Under the pieces are notes generated by a model. That model ran no database searches. It had not been told where the DNA came from and worked only from the letters and a program-made list of their open reading frames with translations. This document shows positions 17,655 through 27,012 of a stretch of DNA of 64,000 nucleotides, one piece after another; within the stretch, counting starts at the first letter, position 1, and each line of letters opens with the position of its first letter. The DNA comes from an uncultured Mycoplasmatota bacterium. Its GTDB lineage: Bacteria; Bacillota_I; Bacilli_A; RF39; UBA660. The DNA is taken from the NCBI GenBank assembly GCA_900546055.1, contig URBG01000001.1, positions 23,705-87,704 of the forward strand, written 5' to 3'. The position numbers were made by a program, and so were the translations under genes.

Positions 17655-18282
17655 AATTAGTTATTTTAAATTTTTCTTCCATTTCTATTTTGGAATATTT
17701 ACAACCACAATAATTTTGACGATATAAATTGTATTTTTTAGCTAATTCTGTACTACGCTTATAGCCTTCTCTCTTTTTGAAATCAGAATATAAATAATTT
17801 ATTTGATATTTTTCAGATAATAATTTTCCGATTTTGTTTAGTTTTTCTGAGTCTTTATATGGACTTACAGAAAGTGTGGTACAAAAGTAATCATAGTTGT
17901 TTTCTTTGGCTAATTTGGCGGTTTGTTCTAATCTAAAATAATAACATTTTGGGCATCTTTTACTGCCTTCTTTTTCGTCTTCTAAACCTTTAGCGATGTT
18001 ATTAAAATCTTCTTCGTGATAACCTATTTCTAATAGTTTTACCTCTGGAACCATCTTGCCAATAATTTCTTTTTGCGTTTCTAGCCTTTTTTGATATTCA
18101 GCTTCAGGAAATATATTTGGATTATAATACAAAACAGTTATTTCAAAATAATTGGTAAGGTATTCTAGGACATAGCTGCTACATACACCGCAGCAGGCAT
18201 GTAATAATAATTTAGGCCTACCCTCAATGTTTTCCAAAATTTCATCCAATACTTTTTGATAATTAGTTTTCATTTGTTTCAC
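17653..18282 (-). CDS. queH: Epoxyqueuosine reductase QueH
   Basis: A 209-residue QueH (DUF208) protein, which performs the last step of queuosine synthesis in tRNA, reducing epoxyqueuosine, using iron-sulfur and a second metal. Cysteine motifs: HACCGVCSSYV (about 28-38), RCPKCYYFRL (about 110) and NYCGCKYS near the C-terminus, as in the family. Other conserved segments are YYNPNIFPEAEYQKR and TTLSVSPYKDSEKLNKIG. It overlaps the end of the ydbT-like gene by 20 bases, so it is the third gene of that unit. No other queuosine gene is nearby, so the cell may salvage precursors. Confidence 0.93.
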   Translation of the reverse strand: MKQMKTNYQKVLDEILENIEGRPKLLLHACCGVCSSYVLEYLTNYFEITVLYYNPNIFPEAEYQKRLETQKEIIGKMVPEVKLLEIGYHEEDFNNIAKGLEDEKEGSKRCPKCYYFRLEQTAKLAKENNYDYFCTTLSVSPYKDSEKLNKIGKLLSEKYQINYLYSDFKKREGYKRSTELAKKYNLYRQNYCGCKYSKIEMEEKFKITN

Positions 18283-19687
18283 CTAAGTACTGATTAACAA
18301 TGTTTTCTAAAATGCTTTTTTGAAATAATCCACTATTGAAATTACTATTTTGTAGTGGTCCAATTATATTAGCTTGAAGACTATATATTTTTGAAATCGG
18401 TGTTAAAAGTTTTTTGTGAATGGAAATTAATTCAATATTAGAAAACTTAACAACTGTTGTTTTTTTATTAATTATTCCATTTTGAATAACAATCATATTG
18501 TTATCATAACCTATTTCTTTGGTTTTATATTGAGCAAAAGCAATGACAATTAGGAAAATGGCGCCAATTATAAACCAAAAACTTAATGCGCAAAGACCTA
18601 AAAATACTATGATTAATGGTAATTTGGCAAGCAAATAATGTACTAGAGCTTGCTTAGTTTGATTTTCTAATTTAATTTGGTTTTGATATTCAGGAACTAT
18701 TTCATTTAAGATAATATTTTTTTCTTTTTCTTTTACATAAAGACTGATGATAGTTTTTTCATCTTCGTTTTCATTACCACCGAGTCCGGCATTTACTACT
18801 TCAATTTCATAGTAATTGGCGATTCTAGCTTGAATAGTTTGCTTAATAATTACTGCATTTATACGATTGATTGGTAAACTATATTTATAGTTTGTAAAGG
18901 CACCATAAGATAATTTTATGGTATCTTCTGCTCTCGAAACTTTGAAATTATAATAGCTCAAATAGCTTTTTACTAAACTCCAAATTAATGGAACGACAGC
19001 AATAATTCCAATGATTATTATAAAGATTAAGCCTTGAGCTAATAAGTCATTGATTCCGGCAATGATAATGAAACCATAAACTGCAATTAAAACAATAAAG
19101 GCACTGATGTCAACAGAAAGCCACATATGTCTAAAGACGTCTACTGGTTTATAAGAAACGACGCTATCAATTTCTTTGTTTTCAAGTTCGATATTTTTCC
19201 CCATATGTTTTAATATATCGTTTTTTAAATTAATAGCAACATCTTCTTTAAAAACCAGTTTACTGTTAAAGGAATTAGCCTCGCTCATGTTTAAATCGAA
19301 TTTTAAGTTTGAAGTTCCTAGTAATTGTTCGATAATGTTACGTTTTATATTAACAGCAGCAATATCTGATAAATGAATAGTTGTTATTTTTTTGAAGATT
19401 TTCCCTTTTTCGATAATTAGATTTGTTTTTTCAATATAAAGGTAAGTATTTCGCCATCCAAAATAGAAAAATATTGCAAAAACAGCTAATGTTAGAATGA
19501 AAACTATAACAGCAGTTAGAATAATGTTGCCATCTAGGCTAGTAATATATGATGAGGTTTTTTCAATTCCTTTTGTTCCTTCGTCTTGGAATACTTGAAT
19601 GAAAAAGTAACCAGCAATAACAATAATCGCACCTAGGCTACTTAGAAGCCTTTCAAAGATGATAGATGGATGCATTCTAGTTTTCAT
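18263..19687 (-). CDS. YdbT-like membrane protein with bacterial PH domains
   Basis: A 474-residue membrane protein with several helix pairs and three bacterial PH (bPH2, DUF304) units: about 75-165, 245-335 and 395-470. The first helix pair is at about 15-80, others at about 190-240 and 350-385. B. subtilis YdbS/YdbT have the same pairing and are linked with envelope stress and resistance to certain bacteriocins (such as amylocyclicin); the role here is inferred from the family only. It overlaps the small PH-domain gene upstream by 11 bases and queH downstream by 20. Confidence 0.8.
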   Translation of the reverse strand: MKTRMHPSIIFERLLSSLGAIIVIAGYFFIQVFQDEGTKGIEKTSSYITSLDGNIILTAVIVFILTLAVFAIFFYFGWRNTYLYIEKTNLIIEKGKIFKKITTIHLSDIAAVNIKRNIIEQLLGTSNLKFDLNMSEANSFNSKLVFKEDVAINLKNDILKHMGKNIELENKEIDSVVSYKPVDVFRHMWLSVDISAFIVLIAVYGFIIIAGINDLLAQGLIFIIIIGIIAVVPLIWSLVKSYLSYYNFKVSRAEDTIKLSYGAFTNYKYSLPINRINAVIIKQTIQARIANYYEIEVVNAGLGGNENEDEKTIISLYVKEKEKNIILNEIVPEYQNQIKLENQTKQALVHYLLAKLPLIIVFLGLCALSFWFIIGAIFLIVIAFAQYKTKEIGYDNNMIVIQNGIINKKTTVVKFSNIELISIHKKLLTPISKIYSLQANIIGPLQNSNFNSGLFQKSILENIVNQYLGETNEN

Positions 19688-20162
19688 TTGGATTCTCCAA
19701 TTTATGTTTTAATAAAGTGTTTACTTTGCTAACTATATCTTCGGCTTCTTTGGCGTTTAAAAATTTAATGTCAACAACACCTGCGGCAGTGAATATATTA
19801 ACATTGGATAACTTAAACTGACGGTCGATCGGTCCGCTACTTAGTTCAATTTTTTGAATTCTTTTTATTTGAATAATAGATCTCGTTATTAGAAATAATC
19901 CTTTTTTTACTTCTACTTTTTCATCAGTAACTAGATATTTATAACGACTATATCTGATTTTAGGATAAAGTAAAATATTTAATAAAACGTTGATTAAAAT
20001 AAGGGTTCCTAGGGTTATAGTTATTGTATTACCTAGAGTCCCAATATCTCCGGTTAAAAGGAAATACATTATAATACCGCTTATTATAATAATAATTGCA
20101 CCTGAGATTAATGCGTTAATACGCATAACAGTAATGCCTTTTTTGTCTAATGATTGATACAT
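19677..20162 (-). CDS. YdbS-like PH-domain membrane protein
   Basis: A 161-residue protein with a hydrophobic N-terminal half (two helices at about 13-65) and a C-terminal bPH2 domain (YLVTDEKVEVKKGLFLITRSIIQIKRIQKIELSSGPIDR, split here as seen in family members). An upstream in-frame start at 20195 lacks a ribosome binding site; ATG 20162 has GGGAGTGAT at correct spacing. It overlaps the YdbT-like gene, with which it probably forms a complex, as such pairs are widespread in Firmicutes. Confidence 0.8.
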   Translation of the reverse strand: MYQSLDKKGITVMRINALISGAIIIIISGIIMYFLLTGDIGTLGNTITITLGTLILINVLLNILLYPKIRYSRYKYLVTDEKVEVKKGLFLITRSIIQIKRIQKIELSSGPIDRQFKLSNVNIFTAAGVVDIKFLNAKEAEDIVSKVNTLLKHKLENPNEN

Positions 20163-20278
20163 TTTATCACTCCCTACTTGTAAAAGCAAAGACAATGTTG
20201 CTTTATAATTATATTATAGCAAAAAACACTTGTTTTACAAATGTTTTTAAGAAAATAAAGGAAATTTGCATTTAGGTG

Positions 20279-20307
20279 TTGACAAGGGCTTTTAAGGGGA
20301 TTATAAT
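20279..20307 (+). promoter_or_regulatory. Consensus sigma-A promoter
   Basis: TTGACA (20279-20284), 17 bases, TATAAT (20302-20307): a perfect consensus promoter 25 bases before the start of the 89-residue protein gene. Confidence 0.9.
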
Positions 20308-20332
20308 TTATTTTGCGTAAAGGAGGAATAAC

Positions 20333-20602
20333 ATGAATTATAATGGTTTAGATGATTTTTCTTATAATGATTTGATTTCGTTTAAAAATGTGTATAAAAC
20401 TGTACGAAATGTTAGTGTAAGTGTTCTTCCTTTTACTTTAGCATATGCAACTTTCAGAAATGACGAAATTGGTGTCTTTCTTTTTGCTACAAATGCTTTA
20501 TTGGCTGGAACGTGCGCAAAAACTGTTAAAACAGCAAATAATAAAATTGCAGAGAGGGATGCTTGTAAGTATAGTTTAGTTAAAAGACATAGAGCACATT
20601 AA
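20333..20602 (+). CDS. Small protein of unknown function
   Basis: An 89-residue protein preceded by a perfect promoter and AAAGGAGG, so it is certainly expressed and probably abundant. Residues 1-25 are polar and acidic (NGLDDFSYNDLISFKNVYK); 29-62 contain one or two weakly hydrophobic stretches (VSVLPFTLAYATF, GVFLFATNALLAGTCAKTV) and the C-terminus is basic (KRHRAH). It might be a small membrane-associated protein. I recognise no family. It has its own terminator, shared with the converging HD-domain gene. Confidence 0.7.
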   Translation: MNYNGLDDFSYNDLISFKNVYKTVRNVSVSVLPFTLAYATFRNDEIGVFLFATNALLAGTCAKTVKTANNKIAERDACKYSLVKRHRAH

Positions 20603-20624
20603 AAAGTCAGAATTCTGACTTTTA
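20603..20624. terminator. Bidirectional terminator
   Basis: Perfect palindrome AAAAGTCAGAA / TTCTGACTTTT followed by ATTTTTTT; it ends both the small plus-strand gene and the HD-domain gene. Confidence 0.9.
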
Positions 20625-21524
20625 TTTTTTTATTAAACGTTTTGATGAGTGTGGTACACTTTGAGTATCAATTTTAGTATAGCCTAAGAGATTAAGAATG
20701 TCATCATTAGTATATGGTGATTCTATACTATCTAAAGCGAGATCAGCTTGAACTAATAGTTCTTCACGGTCAATAGTTTGTTTTATTGCTTGTGATACGT
20801 GATTAGCATCTAACTGTTCTATATTACCAGCAATTTTTTTATTACCTTTAGCATATTCGTAAAGGGCCATGCGTAATTGAATTCTAGTAATTGGGTCCAT
20901 AATGAAACCAGTTATATCAATATCAAATTCATCAGTAAAGTCATGGAAACAAGTATGTAAATCCTCAAATTCGAAAGCCGGTTTATCTCCCATGCTTGCG
21001 AGCCCAAGGTATTTCCCCCATTCTGACATTTCTGGCATTGCACTTAAGCCACTGATAGTATCGGTTAGATTTACTAGAAAAGGAACTTTTCCTCTTGGGA
21101 TTTTTGTAAGATTAAGTGGCCACATGTGATTTTCAATACTGCTTTGGATTGTTCTAGTTGTAAAGGCTGGGAAGAATTTTGCAGCATTTTGCGAAGCTTC
21201 TTTAGCATGGGTAAATCCATGTTTTTTAAACAACTTATCATTTGCTCTTTCTTCATTAAACTTCCATTTAAATGGGTAGAAATCATGAAGGATACCAGCG
21301 TAAGTAGCCTCAACTTGTTCTTTGGTACTAAGGCCTTGCTTTTTGGCTTGTAAATAGTCAGAATAAGCATTATCTAGGCAATGTTCATAAACTGATAAGT
21401 CCTCATGATGCTCATAGGTAATTCTTTTTTTAAATTCTGGGTGTTCTAAAATAGGTTTTATTATTTTTAAAAATTCTAGATCTTTTAAAGCATCTTGAAT
21501 ATTTTCGCGAGCAGTTTTTTTCAT
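20622..21524 (-). CDS. HD-domain hydrolase-like protein
   Basis: A 300-residue soluble protein. HD-superfamily metal ligands are visible: an early His pair in YEHHEDLSVYEHCLDNAYS (about 37-55), HD in AGILHDFYPFKW (about 76-87), and later His in FTHAKEASQNAA and SIENHMWPLNLTKIP. These fit a nucleotidase or phosphodiesterase fold (YfbR or cyclic-nucleotide type), although the residue after the HD is unusual. The C-terminal third (about 200-300) is helical and not recognised. No neighbour identifies a substrate. It is a single gene with a shared terminator. Ribosome binding site GGAGAG precedes the ATG. Confidence 0.7.
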   Translation of the reverse strand: MKKTARENIQDALKDLEFLKIIKPILEHPEFKKRITYEHHEDLSVYEHCLDNAYSDYLQAKKQGLSTKEQVEATYAGILHDFYPFKWKFNEERANDKLFKKHGFTHAKEASQNAAKFFPAFTTRTIQSSIENHMWPLNLTKIPRGKVPFLVNLTDTISGLSAMPEMSEWGKYLGLASMGDKPAFEFEDLHTCFHDFTDEFDIDITGFIMDPITRIQLRMALYEYAKGNKKIAGNIEQLDANHVSQAIKQTIDREELLVQADLALDSIESPYTNDDILNLLGYTKIDTQSVPHSSKRLIKK

Positions 21525-21590
21525 AGTGTATACTCTCCTTTGATGATTGTTATCATATACTATTTCTATGTTTTTGTCAAATAAAAAGGA

Positions 21591-22358
21591 CTAATTATAG
21601 CCCAAAAAGGTTTTTATAGTTTCAAAGTCTAATTGTAATAGGACAATAATAATGGCGCCGGCGGCTAAAAATGGACCAAAGGGTATTATATGTTCTGAGT
21701 TTTTCTTTAATAGGATTAATGATATTGGTAAGCCAATAAGTGAACCTAAGAAAATAGAAAAAATAGTCATTGGATAACCTAAAACTAGTCCAAAAATGGC
21801 CATTAGTTTTATATCTCCCCCACCCATTGATTCTTTTTTAAATAAAATATCACCAAATTTTTTTATAGCCCACATTGTGAAAAAAGCAAGAATAGCACTA
21901 ACGAGACTTGGTAAAAGAGCGTTGAATCCATTTACAAATAAAATTTCAAAGCCTAGGAGAATTCCGAAAGTTAATAAAACACTATCAGATATTATCATAT
22001 AATTATAATCACTGACAACGATTATAACAAGCATCGAAATAAATGTTAATGGAATAATTAAGTCTGGCGTTAGGCCATATATAAGGTAAGCTAAAGTGAA
22101 GAAAATACCTGTTAGTAATTCAAAAATAGCGTAAAAAGGGGAAATTTTTGTTTGACAGTGTTTACATTTCCCTTTTTGAAAAAGAAAAGATAATATTGGA
22201 ATTAATTCACTAGCTCCTAGTCGAGTATTACAGTTAGGGCAATGGCTTGGAGGGTTTACTATCGATTCCCCTCTTGGAAGTCTAAAGCCAACGACATTAT
22301 AAAAGGAACCTAGGATGGTTCCTAGGATGAACATAACTATACCATAAAATACTTCCAT
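21591..22358 (-). CDS. Type IV prepilin peptidase
   Basis: A 255-residue prepilin peptidase/N-methylase (PilD, ComC family). Residues 1-20 are the first helix, then the N-terminal methyltransferase-like cytosolic domain with its CPNC...CKHC zinc motif (HCPNCNTRLGASELIPILSFLFQKGKCKHC region), and six to seven further helices with the two aspartates of the peptidase: VVSDYNYMIISD and the GGGDIKLMA motif. ATG 22358 follows AAGGAGG; starts further upstream overlap the pilC-like gene and are rejected. It processes prepilins for a competence pseudopilus or type IV pilus. It starts 10 bases after the pilC-like gene. Confidence 0.9.
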   Translation of the reverse strand: MEVFYGIVMFILGTILGSFYNVVGFRLPRGESIVNPPSHCPNCNTRLGASELIPILSFLFQKGKCKHCQTKISPFYAIFELLTGIFFTLAYLIYGLTPDLIIPLTFISMLVIIVVSDYNYMIISDSVLLTFGILLGFEILFVNGFNALLPSLVSAILAFFTMWAIKKFGDILFKKESMGGGDIKLMAIFGLVLGYPMTIFSIFLGSLIGLPISLILLKKNSEHIIPFGPFLAAGAIIIVLLQLDFETIKTFLGYN

Positions 22359-22368
22359 AAGTTCCTCC

Positions 22369-24243
22369 TTATTGTTGAATAGCGCTATACATGTTGAACA
22401 TTGGAACAACGATGGCCAGAACGATAACACCGACCATAACAGTTAGTAAAATAATCATTACTGGCTCGATAAAGGTTTTTATACGGCTAACGGAATTTCG
22501 ATGTAAATCTTGATAATAAGTTGATACTTTTGCCATCATTTCAGGTAATTGACCAGTCTTTTCACCAGTAACTATCATTTCATAAGCTGGGATTGGAAAT
22601 GCCCATTGATCTTTAAATGCAGATGAAATTTTATCACCTTTAGCAATGTTGGTAATAGCGTCAATAATCATCATTTTGTATATTTCGTTATTAGTAACTT
22701 TATTTAATATATCCATACTGTCAGTGATAAAGACATTGTGCGCTAGTAATGAAGAAAATGTCTTGGTAAACATTGTAACTTCATTATATATAATTACGTT
22801 TCCAAATACTGGAAGGTGCATGCCTATCCATTGAACTGTGGCTCTAAATGATTTTACCTTTCTGAATAGATACATGAAAATTAGTAAGAAAGCAATAAAT
22901 CCAAGACCAATCCAAATAGCATAGTCACCCAAGAAGCTGCTTAAGTCAAGGACGAATTGAGTAATTCCTGGAATTTCTGCATTATCCATGCTATCATAAA
23001 TTTCTACGAATTTAGGAACAACATAAAGCATAATGAATAACCCAACACCAATTGCAACGATAAAGATAATTATCGGATACATCATAGCACTAACCATAGC
23101 TTTTCTTGTAGCTTCGGCTTCAGTATAATATGCTTCCATATCATCTAAGGCTTCTGGCAATTCACCGGTCATTTCTGATGCTTTAACCATGTTTATTAAT
23201 AATCTTGGGAAGGCGTCTCCTTGTTTACTTAAAGCTTCACTAAAGCTTTGTCCAGTTGAAAGGTCGTAAACAACACCTCTTAGGATTTTTTGGTAACTAG
23301 GGTTTTTAAATTGTTTTATTAAGATTTTTACTGAATCTACTAATGGAATACCAGCTTTTAAATAAGTTGATAATTGCGCTAACAAGAAAATTAAATCTTT
23401 TGTTTTGATCTTTGCGTGACTTGAACCATGAGATCCGTGAAATAGTTGAATCCATTTTGAGGTTTTAATACTATAAACAGTATTCCCTTCACTTAATAGG
23501 AAAGAGTGTACTTCGACTTTTGAATATGCATCAAAGTATCCAGTAACTTCTTTGCCTTCTGGAGTCCTAACTTCATATTTATATGTAAGTTTGACTTTAC
23601 TTTTTTTAGCATCATCACTATTAAAATCAATTAGTAGTACTTCTCTGTTAATGTCTTTTTTATTTTTGGCTTCTTTAACAAATGATAAATTATTCCATTT
23701 GCGTTTAAAGAAATTACTAGTGTTTTTTGGTAAGTTGATAATTGAATTTCCGAAGTCTTCAAATTTATCACCAATGGTTTTGCGTTCACGTTTAATGTTT
23801 TCATTGATATAAACGTTGTCGTCATTATGCTTTTTACGTTTAGACTCTTTTTCTTTGGCTTCGGTAATTTTTTCTCTTAATGCATTTTCTTTTTCTTTTT
23901 GAATTGCTTGCTCGCGTTTGGCTTTTTCTATAAGTTCTTCACGATGTTTTTTAGCCATTATTTCGCGTTCTTTAGCTTTTTTCTCACGTTTTTCCTGATT
24001 ACTGTTGCGAATGGTTCCAAAGATTATTTGGAAAGTTAATACAAAATGCGATAAAACACTTATAATTATTAATGGAAAGTTTTTAAAACCAAGTAATACG
24101 TATTTAAAGAATTTGCCAATCTGTTTTATGATAACTATTAGTCCTTGGAAGATGTATTTTATGAACAATCCAAGTAATTTGATTATACCAGCAAAAAATT
24201 TGTACACATAGATACAAGGTAAAAGTAAAGTCTTTAGCCCCAT
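22369..24243 (-). CDS. Type II secretion/type IV pilus inner-membrane protein (PilC/GspF/ComGB)
   Basis: A 624-residue protein, longer than ComGB (about 345) or PilC (about 405). Residues 1-75 hold two hydrophobic segments, 80-135 a highly charged Lys/Glu coiled coil, and 190-260 a beta-rich segment resembling the N-domain of PilC (KYEVRTPEGKEVTGYFDAYSK is spread here; ESEVHSFLLSEGNTVYSI). Two T2SSF domains follow: 275-400 (LAQLSTYLKAGIPLVDSVK, SEMTGELPEALDDMEAYY) and 480-620 (KTFSSLLAHNVFITDSMDIL, TGEKTGQLPEMMAKVSTYYQ), the paired four-helix bundles of GspF. It organises the pilus assembly platform. No ATPase or pilin gene is adjacent. Confidence 0.85.
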   Translation of the reverse strand: MGLKTLLLPCIYVYKFFAGIIKLLGLFIKYIFQGLIVIIKQIGKFFKYVLLGFKNFPLIIISVLSHFVLTFQIIFGTIRNSNQEKREKKAKEREIMAKKHREELIEKAKREQAIQKEKENALREKITEAKEKESKRKKHNDDNVYINENIKRERKTIGDKFEDFGNSIINLPKNTSNFFKRKWNNLSFVKEAKNKKDINREVLLIDFNSDDAKKSKVKLTYKYEVRTPEGKEVTGYFDAYSKVEVHSFLLSEGNTVYSIKTSKWIQLFHGSHGSSHAKIKTKDLIFLLAQLSTYLKAGIPLVDSVKILIKQFKNPSYQKILRGVVYDLSTGQSFSEALSKQGDAFPRLLINMVKASEMTGELPEALDDMEAYYTEAEATRKAMVSAMMYPIIIFIVAIGVGLFIMLYVVPKFVEIYDSMDNAEIPGITQFVLDLSSFLGDYAIWIGLGFIAFLLIFMYLFRKVKSFRATVQWIGMHLPVFGNVIIYNEVTMFTKTFSSLLAHNVFITDSMDILNKVTNNEIYKMMIIDAITNIAKGDKISSAFKDQWAFPIPAYEMIVTGEKTGQLPEMMAKVSTYYQDLHRNSVSRIKTFIEPVMIILLTVMVGVIVLAIVVPMFNMYSAIQQ

Positions 24244-24350
24244 ATAGACACCTTCCTATCATTTCTACTGTAAATAATTATAACATATTTTGACGATAAA
24301 CAAAACATTTTTTTCGAAAAACATATAATATGTTAGAAAGGAGTGTGTAT

Positions 24351-24713
24351 ATGAATTATTTTAATCCATATTATATGATGACTCCTATGGTTTCAGCGGC
24401 TCGTCCAGGTTTATTTAGCGCTTTACGTGGTGCGACAAGCGGTGGACTTACTTTAAGTAATATTGTAAATGGAACCCAGAAAACTTTAGGAATTATTAAT
24501 CAAGCGATTCCAATAGTGAAGCAAGTTACTCCCGTAATGAGAAATGCCAAAACAATGTTTAAAGTAATGAATGAATTCAAAAAGGTAGAGACTCCTTCTA
24601 CACCAAAAACCGAAGAAAAACAAAACGTAAGCAGTAGTACAAATGCGGGTGTAAGTGAGACTGTGGCAGAAAAAACAGAAACTATGGATGGTGGCCCAAC
24701 GTTTTTTGCCTAG
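24351..24713 (+). CDS. YqfQ/VrrA-like protein
   Basis: A 120-residue protein with a Gly/Ser-rich start, a central helical segment (NIVNGTQKTLGIINQAIPIVKQVTP split at 46-70, then VMRNAKTMFKVMNEFKKVE) and a low-complexity acidic/Thr tail ending in GGPTFFA. This pattern fits the VrrA/YqfQ family, and the gene lies close to trmK-rpoD-dnaG as yqfQ does in B. subtilis; both points are suggestive, not proof. In-frame ATG 24330 lacks spacing; ATG 24351 follows AAAGGAGTG. Function unknown. Confidence 0.6.
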   Translation: MNYFNPYYMMTPMVSAARPGLFSALRGATSGGLTLSNIVNGTQKTLGIINQAIPIVKQVTPVMRNAKTMFKVMNEFKKVETPSTPKTEEKQNVSSSTNAGVSETVAEKTETMDGGPTFFA

Positions 24714-24714
24714 T

Positions 24715-24748
24715 AAAAAAGAAAACTATATGAGGTTTTCTTTTTTTT
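24715..24748 (+). terminator. Rho-independent terminator
   Basis: AAAAAAGAAAAC pairs with GTTTTCTTTTTT around TATATGAG, followed by further T residues, just after the YqfQ-like gene. Confidence 0.85.
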
Positions 24749-24870
24749 GTTATATTATTTTTAACTTTCAAAGTGACTTTTTGTTTTTTCACTCTTTGTT
24801 TTATCCAATAACTCCGTAAAAGTCAATTATAAGCTAAAAAGAATTTACAATTAACTTAGGTGATTTTGTT

Positions 24871-25341
24871 ATGTTAATAAAGTTTAAAAGAATTAATGAT
24901 GTGAGAATTGATAATGACTTAACAATTAAAGAAGTTGCTAAAATAATTGGTATTAGTCCTGATAACTATTTTGATTATGCCAATGGAAGATCGAATTTTC
25001 CTTTAATTAAACTTAATCGATTGGTTAATTATTTTGAAATAAGTTTTGATTATATTACAGGACTTTCGGATGTTAAAAGTTGTTATCCAGGAAGCATTGA
25101 CATTGATATTTTAAGAAAAAGATTAGAGATGGTGCGTAAGGAAAACAAGCTTTCGCAAGATGAGGCAGCTAGAGTTACGGGTGACAAACAAAGTACTTAT
25201 TGGAATTATGAAAAGGGATATTCGACGATTCCATTATCTAAACTATATTTATTAGCTAAATTTTATAATGTTTCTATTGATTACTTACTAGGTAAAACTG
25301 AGAACAGAAAAATATTGCAAAAAAAGAAAGTTGTTATTTAA
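24871..25341 (+). CDS. Tandem double helix-turn-helix (XRE) regulator
   Basis: A 156-residue protein of two XRE-family helix-turn-helix domains in tandem. Domain 1 (about 6-66): DLTIKEVAKIIGISPDNYFDY, then LNRLVNYFEISFDYITGLSD. Domain 2 (about 86-146): NKLSQDEAARVTGDKQSTYWNY, then LYLLAKFYNVSIDYLLGKTE. Each ends with the SxDYLxGL/K motif usual for one-domain XRE repressors, so this looks like internal duplication with divergence. It could bind DNA as a monomer with pseudo-twofold symmetry. AGGTGAT precedes the ATG. It overlaps the converging trmK gene by 8 bases. Confidence 0.85.
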   Translation: MLIKFKRINDVRIDNDLTIKEVAKIIGISPDNYFDYANGRSNFPLIKLNRLVNYFEISFDYITGLSDVKSCYPGSIDIDILRKRLEMVRKENKLSQDEAARVTGDKQSTYWNYEKGYSTIPLSKLYLLAKFYNVSIDYLLGKTENRKILQKKKVVI

Positions 25342-25939
25342 CTTTCTTTTTAATTTTTTTAACTATTCGTTTGTATTTAAATTTTTTAATCTTATTTTTT
25401 TCGTTCATTGATTTTACTTGATAATAATTAAGAAGTTTTCTCATATATGGAATATTGTTTATGAGAAATGGACTTACGATGTCATCACATTTTAGGCCTT
25501 TTCCATACTTATAATAAGCGATAACATAGTAACGTTTTTCTTTAATAACTAACTCTTTTTCGATATGATACCCTTTTTTGCGCATAGCTTTTCTAACTAA
25601 GTGAGTGTTATTGTTTGGGCTTAAAATTAAATCGTTTGTTATTTTATGTTTTAAAATATTAATGATTGTTTTAGCTCCCATACCTGAAATTATAATTATT
25701 TCATTACTCAAATCAGGAAGTCCATCTAGAACTTTGGTTTTTACTTTGGCATTCGCTTTTTCAATATTCTTTTGTGCTCTATTTATTGCTTCTTTTGAAA
25801 TATCAGTAGCTAGACAATCACAATTTTTAACTTTATTTAAGTAAATATCAACTAAAGCATGGTCAGCGCCAACATCAATGACTTGGCTGTTTTCGGGAAT
25901 TAAATCACAAATAGCCTGCAGACGTTTATTTATTTTCAT
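25334..25939 (-). CDS. trmK: tRNA (adenine(22)-N1)-methyltransferase
   Basis: A 201-residue class I methyltransferase of the TrmK (YqfN) family, which makes m1A22 in tRNA. Motif I is VIDVGADHALVDIYL (about 20-34), with CLATDISKEAINRAQKNI (motif II), DGLPDL and IIISGMGAKTIINIL, the family GMG motif. The C-terminal helical part is shorter than in B. subtilis (about 235) and ends in a Lys/Arg-rich tail. Its ATG overlaps the rpoD stop (TAATG), so translation is coupled. B. subtilis has the same dnaG-sigA-...-trmK order. Confidence 0.93.
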   Translation of the reverse strand: MKINKRLQAICDLIPENSQVIDVGADHALVDIYLNKVKNCDCLATDISKEAINRAQKNIEKANAKVKTKVLDGLPDLSNEIIIISGMGAKTIINILKHKITNDLILSPNNNTHLVRKAMRKKGYHIEKELVIKEKRYYVIAYYKYGKGLKCDDIVSPFLINNIPYMRKLLNYYQVKSMNEKNKIKKFKYKRIVKKIKKKVK

Positions 25940-27012
25940 TAGTCACCTAAATAATCTTTTAGTTTGCGACTGCGTGAAGGATGACGCAATTTTCTTAGTG
26001 CCTTAGCTTCTATTTGTCTGATACGTTCTCTGGTAACTCCAAATAGTTGACCAACTTCTTCTAAGGTTCTTGGTCTACCATCTTCTAAACCAAAACGCAA
26101 TCTAATAACTTTCTCTTCTCTTTCAGTTAAAGTTAGTAATACTTCAGAAATTTCATCTTTTAATAATTCGTTAACTGCAAAGTCTTCAGGGCTCATATTG
26201 GTCTCATCAGGAATGAAATCACCTAAATGTGAGTCATCTTCCTCTCCAATTGGTGTTTCTAAACTTACAGGTTCTTGACTTATTTTATAAATTTCACGTA
26301 TTTTTTCTACAGAAGTTCCCATTTTTTTAGATAATTCTTCTTCGGTTGGTTCTCTATTTAATTCTAAGGTTAGTTGTCTTTCAACTCTAGCTAATTTATT
26401 AATAGTTTCAACCATATGCACGGGAACTCTGATGGTTCTAGCTTGGTCAGCGATTGCTCTAGTAATAGCTTGTCTAATCCACCAAGTGGCATAAGTTGAA
26501 AATTTATACCCTTTAGATACATCAAATTTTTCTACAGCTTTCATTAATCCAATGTTTCCTTCTTGAATAAGGTCTAAGAATAACATCCCACGGCCAACGT
26601 ATCTTTTGGCAATACTTACAACTAAACGTAAGTTGGCTTCTGCAAGTGTTGCTTTAGCTGTTTCATCACCGGCAATAATACGATCTGCTAAATCAGCTTC
26701 TTCTTCATTGCTTAATAATTTTATTTGACCTATTTCTTTTAGGTACATTCTAACGGGATCATTGATAGTTAAATCTTTTGATAAAGTTTCAGTATCAGCG
26801 ATTTGCTCGTGTTCATCATCATTAGGGTTTTCAGATACAACATGGATGCCATTTTCAGTAAAAGCGTTATATAAATCGTCTAAGGCGTCTGCATCTAACT
26901 CTAAGCCTTTTAATTTATCAGCTAATTCTTCATATGTAATTTGTCCCTTCTTCTTTCCTATATTGATTAATTCTTTTTTTCTTTCTTCAAATGTTTTTAT
27001 TTCGTTAAACAT
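25939..27012 (-). CDS. rpoD: RNA polymerase primary sigma factor (sigma-70/sigma-A)
   Basis: A 357-residue primary sigma factor close to B. subtilis SigA (371). A reduced region 1.1 (1-60) is followed by region 1.2 ([21 protein letters not shown]), 2.1-2.4 ([47 protein letters not shown]), region 3 ([10 protein letters not shown]) and region 4.2 ([19 protein letters not shown]). It directs transcription from the TTGACA-N17-TATAAT promoters seen in this window. It overlaps the 3' end of dnaG by 8 bases and the start of trmK by 1. Middle gene of the macromolecular synthesis operon. Confidence 0.97.
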   Translation of the reverse strand: MFNEIKTFEERKKELINIGKKKGQITYEELADKLKGLELDADALDDLYNAFTENGIHVVSENPNDDEHEQIADTETLSKDLTINDPVRMYLKEIGQIKLLSNEEEADLADRIIAGDETAKATLAEANLRLVVSIAKRYVGRGMLFLDLIQEGNIGLMKAVEKFDVSKGYKFSTYATWWIRQAITRAIADQARTIRVPVHMVETINKLARVERQLTLELNREPTEEELSKKMGTSVEKIREIYKISQEPVSLETPIGEEDDSHLGDFIPDETNMSPEDFAVNELLKDEISEVLLTLTEREEKVIRLRFGLEDGRPRTLEEVGQLFGVTRERIRQIEAKALRKLRHPSRSRKLKDYLGD

